In this document: piece by piece, positions 11,249 to 24,372 of the stretch
How positions within the stretch are numbered: the first letter of the stretch is position 1
Layout: each line of letters starts with the position of its first letter
From: Staphylotrichum longicolle
Lineage: Eukaryota; Ascomycota; Sordariomycetes; Sordariales; Chaetomiaceae
Assembly (NCBI GenBank): GCA_019096155.1
Contig: JAHCVI010000004.1
Location: 1,798,001-1,862,000, forward strand
Length of the DNA: 64,000 bases
Direction: 5' to 3'
Notes under the pieces: model-generated
Told to the model about the DNA's origin: nothing
The model's database searches: none
The model's input: the letters and a program-made list of their open reading frames with translations, nothing else
Translations under genes and position numbers: made by a program

Positions 11249-12394
11249 TCACGCATTCTTGACGGCTTCAGCAAACGCCTCGAGCTCCTCCTTCTTGATG
11301 GGATAGGTGTGCTCAGGGGCAGGGTATTGCCGGCTCTTGACCTCATCCCGATACGCCTCGATCGCCCGGAGGCTCTCTCCCCAGACGTCGCCGTACCTCT
11401 TGACGAATCTCGCCAAGGACCTGCCGGGCGGGAAGTTGCCCGTCATGTCGACCTGCACCAGCACTTGGCCCGAGCAGCCGTTGCCGGCGCCTATCCCGAT
11501 GGTCGGGATGGACAGCTTCTGGGTGATGATGGCGGCCACCTCGGCCGGGACGGCTTCGATGACGACGGCAAAGCAACCGGCTTCCTGGACGGCGAGGGCG
11601 TCCTCGAGGACCCTCATCGCGCTGGCTGACGTCTTGCCCTGGACGCGGAACCCGCCGAGGGCGTTCTGCCGCTGCGGCGTCAAGCCCACGTGGCCGAGGA
11701 CGGGGATGCCGGCGGCCGTGATCCGCTGGATGGTGGGCACCATCTCCTTGCCGCCCTCGAGCTTGACGCCCTGCATGCGGCCCTCCTTGACGAAACGGAT
11801 GGCCGTCTCGAGCGCCTGAGAAGGCGCAATCTCATATGAACCCATGGGAAGGTCGCCAACCTAGTAGGAGAGAGATCACGAGTTGGCAACTGAGGAGGCA
11901 AAGGAGGGGATAAGGCGGAGGAACGAGGTGAAAAGGGAGCGGGGGGCGGGGAGGGGTGTTGCAGGGGCAAGACATACAGTGAAAGCAGCCTTGGTGGCAC
12001 GTGCGACAGACCGACAGTGCAGCAGCATCTCCTCAACCAGGACTTCGCTCGTGTCTTCCATGCCCAGGGCGACCATGGCCAGGCTGTCGCCGACTAGGAT
12101 CACGTCCATCCCCGCGGCGTCGGCGACGTGGGCGCTGGGGAAGTCGTGGGCTGTCATCACAGTGATGGGGTCCCCCTTCTCATGCATTTTACGCAGCAAG
12201 GGTACCGTGATCTTTTTCCTGGGGTTGGCCGGCGGGGTGCCCATCGGAGAGTGGGAGCTCCATCTGGTTTGGTAATGTGGTTGTTGTTGTTGACCTTGGG
12301 CAGTTGACAAGGCTGATGATAGGAAAGGGGTGAGGGCGAGCCGTGTTGGTCGCGTGCCCCTGGACAGCGACCTTGCGACTGAGGAAAGGTACAT
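11249..12394 (-). CDS. panB: 3-methyl-2-oxobutanoate hydroxymethyltransferase (ketopantoate synthesis)
   Basis: Transfers a hydroxymethyl group from 5,10-methylene-THF to 2-oxoisovalerate, giving ketopantoate, the first step towards pantothenate and CoA. Exons 12394-11978 and 11860-11249, 342 aa; the intron is 117 nt. The N-terminal 50 residues, rich in Arg, Ser and Gln without acidic residues, look like a mitochondrial targeting sequence. Family motifs follow in order: VMTAHDFPSAHVADAAGMD, the metal site VGDSLAMVALGMEDT, VGDLPMGSYE, VKLEGG, VLGHVGLTPQ, VIEAVPAEVA with the catalytic Glu, and IGIGAGNGCSGQVLV. Upstream in-frame codons begin only with GTG, so the ATG at 12394 (MYLSSVARSL) is taken. 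Divergent from the UBC8-like gene. Confidence 0.95.
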
Positions 12395-14231
12395 GGGTAC
12401 TTTTGATTGTGTGTATGTGTGTCTGTGTCGTGTCGTTGCACGGTGGCGCTGCAGGGGTCCAATGCACAAAGAGTAAAACTTTTGACGAAAAAGTGACACG
12501 AGGAAAGTTGGGATGAAAAGTTGGTGGAAAGAGACGAACAGGCTTGCGCTTGCAAGAAGGGAGAAAGGAGGGAACGACTGGGACCCCGAGGTTGTGGCGA
12601 ATTTTCGCGACTCTTATTCACCGGGTCATGATGGTTTTTGCTGCGTACAATTGAGTATCTCTGAGGATTCGGCTGGAGGTTTCCCTCTTTGCTCGAAAAC
12701 GGCTGTGGCGGGGCTGGCGTTCGGCTGATCGGATTTTGTGCTGAAGGCAGCCCCACGCAGGTTGGAAGGAACTGATTGGACGACGGCAATGATGTCGCCT
12801 TGTTGGGGCGCTCAGGGCCTAGGGGGAACCGAGGCAGTCACTGGACGGGGTTTGGGATTTGGGGTTTGGCAGCCGGTTCTTCGAGACTGGGGTTTGTTCT
12901 CGACCCCTCTGACATGGGATTTACTTTTCTATGTCGACAAACTGCATGTTACATGTTCTCATGTCTCTGGATTAGCTGGTTCATTTTTGCAGATAACTAA
13001 CCTCATCTGATCTTTCTGACATCCTTTTTTTCCCCAACCCCGAAATCAAGATTCCCTTCAGCATCAGCAGTTTCCAGGGGTCGCAATAACGTTGCCCCAC
13101 CATGCCCCACCATCAAACTTCCGGCGGGAAAGTCAAGAGTGTCCCCTCAGCAGAAAGCGCGTGACCTCCTGCCATCTGTCATGCCTGCTCTTTGAGGCAG
13201 GACGGGACTTGGACTTTGCGAGTATTTCCGAGCTCACCTGTAAAAGCAACTACGGGCCGCAAAGTTTCTAGTAAGGCTTTCCAGGTTTGCCCCTGGCCCT
13301 GGCGGAACAACAAGCAATTGCTTGCATGGAGTTTTCCAGGTTGTTGACCAACGAAGGCTGCGATGAGACCTCGCGCAACGGAGTATGTAAGCGGACCGCA
13401 AGTTTTGGGTCCACAGTTTGGAACTGACACTGGGTGCTGATCTGGTGGACAAAGAGGTGCTCACTCCCAGGTAGGTGCTCACAGGCCGGCGGACCCCTGC
13501 GAATGGCATGGCGTCACCTGTCCCCGCAGGACCGTTGACAGGACTGAAGCTCCTGTTCTTGACGCCACGACATCTACCTTCCTGGGGCAGAGACATTTGG
13601 GCCTTACCAAGGATCTCAAGTTGGGAGAGACCAACGCAGATTTCACCGCTCGGGTTGCACCCACTCATCTGTCCTTTCAAGCTGTTCCCTGAAACACGCC
13701 AACACAGCAAGTCTCCAACTGAGTGGTTGCCAGTGGAGCTTGCCGAAGCAGCCGCTTCAACCCAGGTAACGTTATCGCAGCGAAACCAGCAGCGGCTTAT
13801 CGTGCGGATTGCTGAAGGCCCGACCCATCCTGACGTCGGGTTGTGCATATCGCCCATCTGTAGCGCTCGATTGCCACTACCTTAGTTTTCCTCAGATCCT
13901 CGACTGCAAATTAAGGCACAAACGACGAGCATCAGGTACCTGTTTGGACATAGACACGAATCTCTGAGTCAACCGATCGACCCCTCATCTGCTCCAAAAG
14001 CGCTCCGGTATCTCGATTACAAGCTCCCGCATTCCCCACCTTTTAACCTCGAGCCTTTAAGACCGTATCCGCCACCGCCGCCACAAACCGCACGCTTCTG
14101 AACTGTCGCACCTGGATCGTCTGCTTGCCGACCTCGCCAAACTGAGCGCCAGCCCCCCTCCTCCCCAAGTAACAGTTGAAGCACCATCATCAGCGACGAA
14201 ACTCCAGCGACCTAAACCGCCAAACGTCAAA
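12395..14231. promoter_or_regulatory. Divergent upstream region of panB and the UBC8-like gene
   Basis: About 1.8 kb. Open frames on both strands at 13234-13885 overlap each other and lack recognisable motifs. No gene is supported. Confidence 0.5.
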
Positions 14232-15337
14232 ATGTCTTCCCCGCGCCGCCGGATCGAGACGGATGTAAGTTGTCCGCTGCCGGAGCGTGCGGCACCTTGC
14301 TGGATCCTGACTCACATGGAACTCTAGGTCATGAAGATGTACGCTTTGCTTGCTCGAGATCCCCGGGAACGACACTTCGAGCCGGCACTGACCGTGGTGC
14401 AGGTTGATGAGCGACTACGAGGTGACTCTGGTCAATGACAACAGTATGTCCAAGAACCTCCACTCTCTGGCAGCACACAGCTAACCTAAACTTCCCTCCC
14501 AGTGTAAGCCCGACCGGCGACCGCAGCTTCCCCAACAACACCGATAGACACTGACGAGAGGCGCTTCGACCACACAGGCAGGAATTCTTTGTCAAGTTCA
14601 AGGGTCCCGCAGAGAGTCAGTTGCCGACACCGCCCCTCGCAAGCTCGCAGCCCGTAGCCTCTTTGCTGACACGACTCTCGAAAAACAGCGCCATTCGAAG
14701 GCGGCGTCTGGAAAGTCCACGTCGAGTTGCCGGATCAATACCCGTACAAGTCGCCTAGTATCGGCTTTGTGAACCGGATCTTCCACCCCAACATCGACGA
14801 ACTGTGAGTCGGGCAGAAATTACATGCCCCCATACCCTGGGGTTTCCGGCCGCCAGGACGTGGGGTTCCGGCTGAGAGCGGACGGCTAACGGTTGAGTAA
14901 AAAAACCTAGATCTGGCTCCGTTTGCCTCGACGTCATAAACCAGACGTGGTCGCCCATGTACGACATGATCAACATCTTCGAGGTCTTCCTCCCGCAGCT
15001 GCTGCGCTACCCGAACCCGTCGGACCCGCTCAACGGCGAGGCGGCCGCCCTGCTCCTCCGGGACCCCAAGAATTACGACGTGAAGGTCAAAGGTAGGCTT
15101 GAAAATTAATCCTGTCTACCCGCTTCTTTCTCTGCGGAAAGCAAAGGATACATAGGGGGAACTCGTTCACTAATCTTGGGATTTTCCTCTCCAGACTACG
15201 TCCAACGGTACGCGACGAAGAACGCGGCGGACGAGGCGGGCGCCGAGAGTGAAGACGACGACGACCTCTCCTCGGTGGGGAGCTTTGACGACGACGATGA
15301 GGAGGCACAGCCGGCGGGGCAGATGGACGATGTATGA
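14232..15337 (+). CDS. UBC8: Ubiquitin-conjugating enzyme E2, Ubc8/UBE2H type, with a 1-nt microexon
   Basis: An E2 of the class that works with the GID/CTLH ligase in yeast degradation of gluconeogenic enzymes (family knowledge). Best model: 14232-14264, 14328-14338, 14403-14443, 14503-14503, 14578-14615, 14689-14803, 14911-15092, 15195-15337; 564 nt, 187 aa. This is the only combination with strong splice sites that gives the family sequence without a gap ([52 protein letters not shown]). Exon 2 is 11 nt and exon 4 is a single T, which completes the Met29 codon as A|T|G. The catalytic Cys is C85 ([13 protein letters not shown]). The acidic tail ([15 protein letters not shown]) is typical of Ubc8. 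A competing model uses a poor donor (GTCCAA at 14448), drops exon 4, and inserts one Ser before Met. Confidence 0.93.
14503..14503 (+). other. UBC8: Putative one-nucleotide exon of the UBC8-like gene
   Basis: The T at 14503 sits between an acceptor preceded by a CTAAC branch site and a pyrimidine tract (CTAACC...TTCCCTCCCAG) and the strong donor GTAAGC. The preceding exon ends with A (14443, donor GTATGT) and the next begins with G (14578, after CACACAG). A+T+G forms Met29. Without this base the reading frame is lost if the strong sites are used. Confidence 0.75.
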
Positions 15338-15937
15338 TGATTTTGCGGGTCGCGGTCGGGGCTTTTGGGGGTTAGGGAAGAAGGTTACATGGTCATTATC
15401 ATCGCCTCATTACTAGGTTCCGGGAGTTTCTTCGTCGTTGATTGGGCTTGGACGGAGTTGTATATGGTTGGCTTTGGCTTTTTTTTTGGTGCTTTGGCTT
15501 GCTCTCGCCAACCCTGCGTTCTTCTGCTGATATGGAGTAATCGGACGGGGCGGCCTGGTGGAGCGGTAGTTTTGGCGCCGAAGGGGGGTTGGGTTTACAG
15601 ACTTGGTTGGTACTATAAACGAGCAGAATTTATACCTATGCATCGATTACTACTGGACCTCAGGAGAGGGGAGAGAAGGCCTGGCAGTGCTTTGTGTGGT
15701 TGGTGTTTTGCCAGGGCAAGACACCGACCAATCCATCAGGGTTGAGCAGAACACAGCGAAAGGGATAAGATGGCCATGCAGACCATTGGGTTGGAATTGT
15801 CAATTCAATCTGTAATTATGGAGCCTGCCATTCAAACATCTGCTTATACGAGATCTAGGGGTATCATGTTTTATCCGTCGTCAGTGTTGTACATCGTAAT
15901 CATCATCATCAAGGAGAGGCTTGAAATGACCCAAGGC
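15338..15937. other. Convergent 3' region of the UBC8-like and SAF4-like genes
   Basis: 600 bp without a supported gene; it holds both 3' UTRs. Confidence 0.5.
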
Positions 15938-17053
15938 TCAATCCGAGTCCGACCCGTAGTTCACCAAAGCGGTGGTACCAGCCATCGCTTTCGGTGCCGC
16001 GTCCTGCTCTGTCGCAGGCGGCGGAGAAGCCGGTGTCTCCTCGGGAACCCTCTTCCTTTTGAGGCCAGGCAGTCGGGGTGGTCCTCGAGGCGTGCTTTCC
16101 CTCCCAAAGTCGAGAAACGGGTCCCTGGCGGCCCGGGTGTTGCTGACGATCTCCGAGACGAGGTTCTCTCGTGTCCTCGAGGCCGCCATCTCCGACTTGA
16201 GCTTCCGCTGTCCCCTCACCAGCTTGGCGTCATCCTCGCTCTTCCCCTTCTGTCCCGGTCCGTCCCCAAACAAGGGTCGCGCCAGCGCCTTGTCCACCCC
16301 GTCATCCCTCTCCACATCTACCCCGCCAAAGTCCACCAGGCCCCGCGCCCTCGCATCCTCCTCGGTCTCCGGGAGCAGCTCAATCCCCAGCCCCATCCTC
16401 TCCTTCAGCTCCCCGGCCTTGTCCGCCTCCCGCTCCCGCGCGTGCCGCCCGGCGCGAAACGCCCGGCGCAGGCGCTGGTTCTGCGCGTACGGATCGTCCC
16501 ACTGCCGGTCCGCCGCGTCCTGCAGCTCCCCGATCCGCTGCGTCGCCCCGGCCGCCTGCTCCCGGTCCGCGATCGTCCGCTCCAGCTTGCCGAACGCGCT
16601 CTCCCGCTGCTCCGCGCGCTCCCGCTCCGTCGGGATGATGGGTGCCCCGTTCCCACTCTTGACCAAACTGTCGTCCTCGTTGCTGCCGCCGTAGTCCCGG
16701 CGCCGCGCGCCGGACACGACGACGAACTCGCCGTTCTTGGGGTCCGTCCGCATCTCGATGGCGCCGCCGCACGCGGCGTGCCGGAGCGCGAAGGACCAGA
16801 TGGGCGTGGAGTAGTAGCTCCCCGCGCGGCGCTTCTCGGCGTTGAAGCGCACGCCCTGGCCGATGAGGGTCGGGGCCGGGCAGTGGGCGCACCAGACGGC
16901 GAAGGGCATCTCGAAGCGCACGACGAGGATGCCGTGCGAGGCCAGCTTGGCGGCGCGCGAGCCCAGCGGGTGCTTCTTGTGCAGGCTGTTGCCCGACGTC
17001 GTGGTGCCTGCTGCCGAGGGCGGGATGTACCGGCCCATGTTGAAGCCTTGCAT
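15938..17053 (-). CDS. SAF4: CWC16-family splicing factor, CCDC130/Saf4 type
   Basis: A spliceosome-associated protein of the Yju2/CCDC130 family. Single exon, 371 aa. The start MQGFNMGRYIPPSA is the expected N-terminus. The conserved core runs to about residue 130: SHGILVVRFEMPFAVWCAHC, GVRFNAEKRRAGSYYSTPIW, IEMRTDPKNGEFVVVSGA. The first zinc pair is WCAHC. The second pair reads H-A-A-C instead of C-x2-C as in animal CCDC130, so one ligand may be His; this may be normal for fungal members, which I could not check. A charged helical region follows (residues 150-230), then a tail rich in Arg, Lys and Pro (LPGLKRKRVPEE) and an end NYGSDSD. Converges with the UBC8-like gene and diverges from the GH43 gene at 18090. 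Confidence 0.88.
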   Translation of the reverse strand: MQGFNMGRYIPPSAAGTTTSGNSLHKKHPLGSRAAKLASHGILVVRFEMPFAVWCAHCPAPTLIGQGVRFNAEKRRAGSYYSTPIWSFALRHAACGGAIEMRTDPKNGEFVVVSGARRRDYGGSNEDDSLVKSGNGAPIIPTERERAEQRESAFGKLERTIADREQAAGATQRIGELQDAADRQWDDPYAQNQRLRRAFRAGRHAREREADKAGELKERMGLGIELLPETEEDARARGLVDFGGVDVERDDGVDKALARPLFGDGPGQKGKSEDDAKLVRGQRKLKSEMAASRTRENLVSEIVSNTRAARDPFLDFGRESTPRGPPRLPGLKRKRVPEETPASPPPATEQDAAPKAMAGTTALVNYGSDSD

Positions 17054-18089
17054 TTTGAGGGCGGGGAGGGCCTAGGAGGCCCGGCGGGACGGGGGATGTT
17101 GGGTGGGGGTGAGTTGGTTGTTTGGTGGGTTGGGTCGGCGCGGATGGAGAGCAGTCGTCGATAAGGCGTGGGCGCGGGCGCGGGCGGGTGACCGTGTTGC
17201 TCGTGGTTGGGTGATGGCAGAGGCGTCGCCTTCGGTTTGCGTAGATAAATGCGATGGCGCAACTGCGCCGGAGTGCGGCCGTCGCGTGGGTTGTCTATCC
17301 TGTCGTGGGCGGTTGTTGACTGGAGAGTGTAGTTGGTGCTTGAGGCAGCAGTTTGGTGGGGTTAACACCAGTGATCCCCAAGAGATAGCATTCATCCGCA
17401 GCCCTAACCCTCAGTTCCTGAACTGTTCCAGATTGCATGACGCAGGTTCAAGACGCTCCATCTTCCCCCGCATCCCCTCTGCCCCTGTAAGTTTCCGGCT
17501 CCATCCTGTACTGTACTTACATACAACGCCTGTTGTACTTATTTGCAATCACACCCGCCAGATGATGGATCTCTCCAGGACGAGCGGAAAGGGGCATTCC
17601 TTATTCTTTGATGCCAATCCTGAGGACGGCGTTGATGACCAGTTTTTCAACTTTGTGTGTGTTTCACTCCAATGGCAAACCCCGGCAAGGCCTCCATCAA
17701 GTTCATGGCATGGAGCCTGGAACGAGTTGAGGTTCCCCGAGAGGCTATTTACAAGACTCCTTCCCATGCTCTCCCCGCAGAGGAGCACTTAGCGCATCCA
17801 ACACCAAGCCTGAAATAACCCAAGATCGACAGCAATGTGACGGTGCCCTTAGCCAGGTGCCTAAACCTTCGGGCTATTTCGACCCGGCCGGCAGCAATCC
17901 ATCTCGCCGTCCGACTTGTTTATTCCCCTTTATCCGGGGATGCAACATCCTCATCCCCGTCTGCGGGGGCCGCCTACCGGGTTCCCGGTGATGGCGGCCT
18001 TACATATGTCTGAAGATAAGCCATCTGATGGAAGGCGTTGGAGACATGCCTCTGTGTAAGGAGAGGCTGAGATCGTCGGACTGCACACC
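17054..18089. promoter_or_regulatory. Divergent upstream region of the SAF4-like and GH43 genes
   Basis: About 1.0 kb. GGCTAA, the core of XlnR/Xyr1 sites, occurs on the minus strand at 17849-17854, 236 bp before the GH43 ATG. A telomere-like CCCTAACCC lies at 17402-17410. No gene is seen. Confidence 0.4.
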
Positions 18090-20418
<2,329 letters not shown>

Positions 20419-20689
20419 GGGTGGTGGGGTTGATGGGGAAAGGGGGGGGGGTTAGGTGTGTGGTGAGTTTGTATGATGAGGTCCGCGTTCGAGATCGAGC
20501 AGGAAAACTAACGTTGTGGGTTTCTGGGTCTGGTGTGCGCTGCGTGTTGATGCTGTGTGCCACGTCTAAGGTAGTTCAAGACGAGATACAAGGGATTGGG
20601 ATAATGGTAAACCCCTCTCTGGAATCTAGATCTTCTACAACGCAAGCAACGAAGACGCCGTCTAGACACCAAACACCCTCGCCTACAAG
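20419..20689. other. Convergent 3' region of the GH43 and P450 genes
   Basis: 271 bp between stop codons. No gene is seen. Confidence 0.5.
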
Positions 20690-22453
20690 TTAGACAGTCA
20701 CCTTCCGCCTCCTGACCTCGATCTTGGCCTGGACCGGCGGTATCATGTTCGGGCCCACCCACATCGATTTTGGCTTCTCTGCCAGCGGCTTAATGTCGTA
20801 GTTATTTACCAAATACGCCAAGATCATCTTCAGCTCATGCGCAACAAAGAACCGCCCGGGACTGTTGGTTGGGTTCGTCAGTCAGCAACGCCATCACTCT
20901 TCAACATACAATTTGTAAAAACTCACCACGCATGCCGCCCATGGCTAAAGGACAAATGCTCGGCGCTCGTCGTCACCATCCCCAACCGCTGGATCCGCAG
21001 CGTATCCTCTGCACTACCCTTCTCACCCGCCGTCTTCGCCTCGTGCTCCTCCCGCTGCCGCGAATACCGCCAGGGGTCGTACTCGTCCGGGTTCTCATAG
21101 AGGTCCGGATCGCGGTGCGTCCCCGCGAGGTCGAGCATCAGAAAGGCGCCGTACGGCGCGTGCCATCCTTCGGCGGCGTTGGTGATGCCCTCCGGGGCCA
21201 CCACCTTGCGGTGGGTGAGCGACCGGGCAATGTTGCTGAAACGCATGCTCTCCCGGATGGCGCTGTCGGTGCGGTGGAGGCGGGCGAGGCCCTGCTTCGT
21301 CCAGGCGCCGCCTTCCTCGGCGAAGACGCGTGCCGTCTCCTCGCGGATGGTCTCGAGGGCCTTGAGGGACGGGTCGGAGGTGAGCAGGTCGAGCATGAGA
21401 TTAAAGCCCGTCATGACGGTCGTGTGGATCGCGGCGAACTCGACGGGCAAGATGCGCTTGGACAGCCTCTCCGCGTTGAGTTCGGCGTCGAGACCGTCGG
21501 TCTTGGCTTGGCGGATCAGCCACGTAACCATGTCCTCTGGTGGCTGCCAGTTCTCGTAGGCCGGGTCGACCCCTGAGGCCTTGCGCTCCATGTCGTGGAG
21601 GCGCTGCTCGATGACGGGTTTGGCGTGGCGATAGGACGTGCGCCAATGCCACCAGTTTGAAAGCACAAAGAAAGGGGCGACGAGCGGCTGAAAGATGCGC
21701 GGGAATGCGTCCAAGATAAAGCCGTTGCGGATGATGTCGTCTGCGAAGCCAACTTGACTTTTGAGGAATTCTTCATTCCGACACAGGGGGAGGCCGACGA
21801 TGATTCGGTTCGTCACCTGCGGGATGATGCCCAGCCAGGCGTCCCAGAGTGCGAGAGCCTTCCAGTTATCTGTGTCCTTCCCAAAGGTGGCGTCTATCGC
21901 GTCGTGAACCTCCTCCTGCACGCCTGGGATGAGGCCCACGATATTCCTTGCCAGGTGTTTGTGGATGGTGTGAACCGGGAACTCGTCATCCATGCCAAAG
22001 AACTGGTAGTCGTTGTGGAGCGTGTCACGGTGAGCTTCCTTGGTCGACAGGACGCGGTCAGGGAGCTCGAGCATCCAGGCTGCCTGGGATCGAGGCACAA
22101 CAATCTCTTGTGGACGGCTCGGGGCTGAGGGGACGACGAAAGCGCGGCCATGTTTGGAGTACTGCAGAATTACCGTGTCAGCCTCTGGCAAAGCCGGGGA
22201 GAGCGCTCGGGATATGACATGCCTTCTCATACCCCTCAGCAACCCACTTATTGTAGCGCGTCACGAAGAAGAAGAAATTCTTGAGCGTTCCGACGAGGCC
22301 ACCTCCGCAGCCAACCCGGGGCAAAGCTTCGGTGTATCGGGGCTTCCGCGCGAAGTCGACGATGAAGGAGCTGATAACGAAGACAAAAAGAGCAGCAGCA
22401 ACGTTGCCTGGAGTCAGCGACTCGGACAGCTGAGCGTTGATTCCCGCGGCCAT
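20690..22453 (-). CDS. Cytochrome P450 monooxygenase
   Basis: An ER-anchored haem monooxygenase; the substrate cannot be inferred. Exons 22453-22223, 22161-20927, 20861-20690; 545 aa. One N-terminal membrane anchor lies at about 17-35 (NVAAALFVFVISSFIVDFA). The I-helix region reads FAAIHTTVMTGFNL with His-Thr-Thr in place of the common AGxDTT, as in the fungal ent-kaurene-oxidase-like group. ExxR is in AIRESMRFS, and the haem loop is FSHGRHAC followed by PGRFF, with C489 as haem ligand; its codon is split by the last intron (TG|T). Intron 1 (22162-22222) uses a GC donor (AAG|GCATGT). The start at 22453 has a strong Kozak context (gccaccATGG); an in-frame ATG eight codons upstream (22477) is the alternative. 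No other secondary-metabolism gene is adjacent. Confidence 0.92.
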
Positions 22454-24372
22454 GGTGGCCGATGGGGGACAACTCATGGGAGAATTCGAGCTCGGGGGTT
22501 CGTTCAAACTTTGGAACGTTGTTGATTGAATCGACAGAACTTGGGGATTGGCGGATTCAAGCTTTGGGCTTGCCGGGGCTGCGCAACAGCCAGTGCCCTT
22601 TTGATGGCGGGTGATGATGGACTTGAGACATGGTTTGTTAACTGCCCGCCGAAACGCCCGGAAGCACACTCCTCAAGGGGGAGATGTGATGAAACCGGAG
22701 CTTGGGCTGCTGACATGCATGGCGAACAGGGGGTGCGCCCCAGGGCGTCCATTTGGGGGGGGAGACCGGGGAGCCCCCGCTTTGGGTCGTGGGGCATGCA
22801 ACGACTTACAGATCGGGGCCACTCCGCTCCGGAGGCTCTCCGCCTACGGCCGGAGACGGCTTTTTTCTTGTTTCTTTTTCTCTTTCTTGCTGTCCCTTCC
22901 GGTTTTCATCTCTCTCTCTCTCTTTCCTCTCTTCTTGCTTCTTCCTTCTCTGTTCTATTTCTTTTCTTCTCTTTTTACTTCCTGCCCAAAGCCGACGATA
23001 CCACGGTACAGGTGGTCCCGCAGAGCACTGTTAAGCGACGAGCCCCCAGATTCATCTCAAGCAGGATCCGGGCGACGAATGACGGTTGCGGTGCTTGCTG
23101 CAACGGTGACGGTCGGGCTGGGCCGGGAAACGGTAGTCCGGGGCCGGCGGGGCCGAGAGTGGACGAGGGTGGCAGTGGCGGCCGCACGCGGACCAAGGGC
23201 CAGCCGGCAAGGGAGCCCGGGCCCGGAGTAAGTTGGCGGGGAAGCGGTTGGCTTGGGGCTCGAAAGCCTAGGAAGCTGAGCTGGATGCTGTACCATCAAA
23301 GGCCAGCGACGTTTTAATGTAGGTGCCCGGGGTCCTACTAGAAGAATGGATCCGGCTTTTCTCCCTGAAGTGAAGAAACAAAAGCGACGACGGAGCAGCA
23401 CAAAATGCAGACACCGAAGAGATACTCCATCATCGCTGCTGGCTTTTTTTTACCAATCCTTTGTTTGTCCAGTGACCTCGAATAGTGAGCAGGATACATA
23501 CCAGAGAATGCCAAGATGTTGATGCCAAACCGAAGGTACCTTAGGTCGAGGGAGCCATGGCGTGAGCCAATTTGCCAGTCACCACTGCCGCCTGGCTACA
23601 GTACCCGTTGGCTCTGACGGGCGCCATACGTCAGTCAGTTTACCAAGACCTACCAAGACCTTCTGTCTGGGAACTTCCCAGTTGCCATCTCGCCGCCTGC
23701 TGCCTCTTCCTCCGGCGCATCAGACAATCCTGGAAAACGGCTCGAACATGAAGCGTGAAACACTCACGCTTGGTCGCTGGCCGTCACTAACCAAACAAGC
23801 TAGCAGGCCACCCGTCACAGCGAATCTTGCTTCATGGATTGTAGCACCATATATTGCGGGCATCCTTCTCAATCGGTCGATTGCACTTGAGACATTGTGC
23901 ACTTGATCTGCCGAGAATGCCACGGTTGGTAGTACTGCAGAAGATTTGCCCGAGAACTACTGGTGTGCTTGGACGGGACATGTGGTCGTCCTTCTCAGGG
24001 CTCGTGAAGAGCCAGCATGCTTGGACCGGACGGCGGGCGCGGAAAGCATCTATCGGGACCAAAGGCAACTCTTGAGCGATGAATTGTTGCATCTAAGGGT
24101 GGCGGGTGGGCGCTTGAAATGATGCATTGTCGTTGGCACAGGAAGGTTCGAGTGCCCTTCCAACTGTTTGGTGTGGAGTTCCATGGCAATTGGCTGCATG
24201 CATGCCTTTCAGAGGGTTGCTGCCTGGAGTTGATTCGCTTGTCTCCCAGAAACACTCCCCCAGAAACACTCCCGTCAACACCTCAAGTTTGCAAAAACGA
24301 CTCGCAAAAGAAAACCCAGGATTTTCTACTACACTATTTGTCACTCAATGAAACCAGGAGAACTCATCGACC
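22454..24372. promoter_or_regulatory. Divergent upstream region of the P450 and Artemis-like genes
   Basis: About 1.9 kb with no supported gene. The main landmark is the polypyrimidine tract at 22859-22986. Confidence 0.5.
22859..22986. repeat. Polypyrimidine tract of about 128 nt
   Basis: Almost only C and T on the plus strand, with rare G or A, including a (CT)n block near 22908-22923. It lies about 400 bp upstream of the P450 start, as a polypurine tract on the P450 coding strand. Confidence 0.85.

Noticed and set aside
13234..13885. Overlapping open frames on both strands upstream of the UBC8-like gene
   Set aside because: Both strands are open at once with low-information sequence and no splice-supported continuation.
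22526..23317. A 263-codon open frame crossing the polypyrimidine tract
   Set aside because: The Phe/Leu/Ser-rich part is a direct translation of the CT tract, and it starts with TTG.
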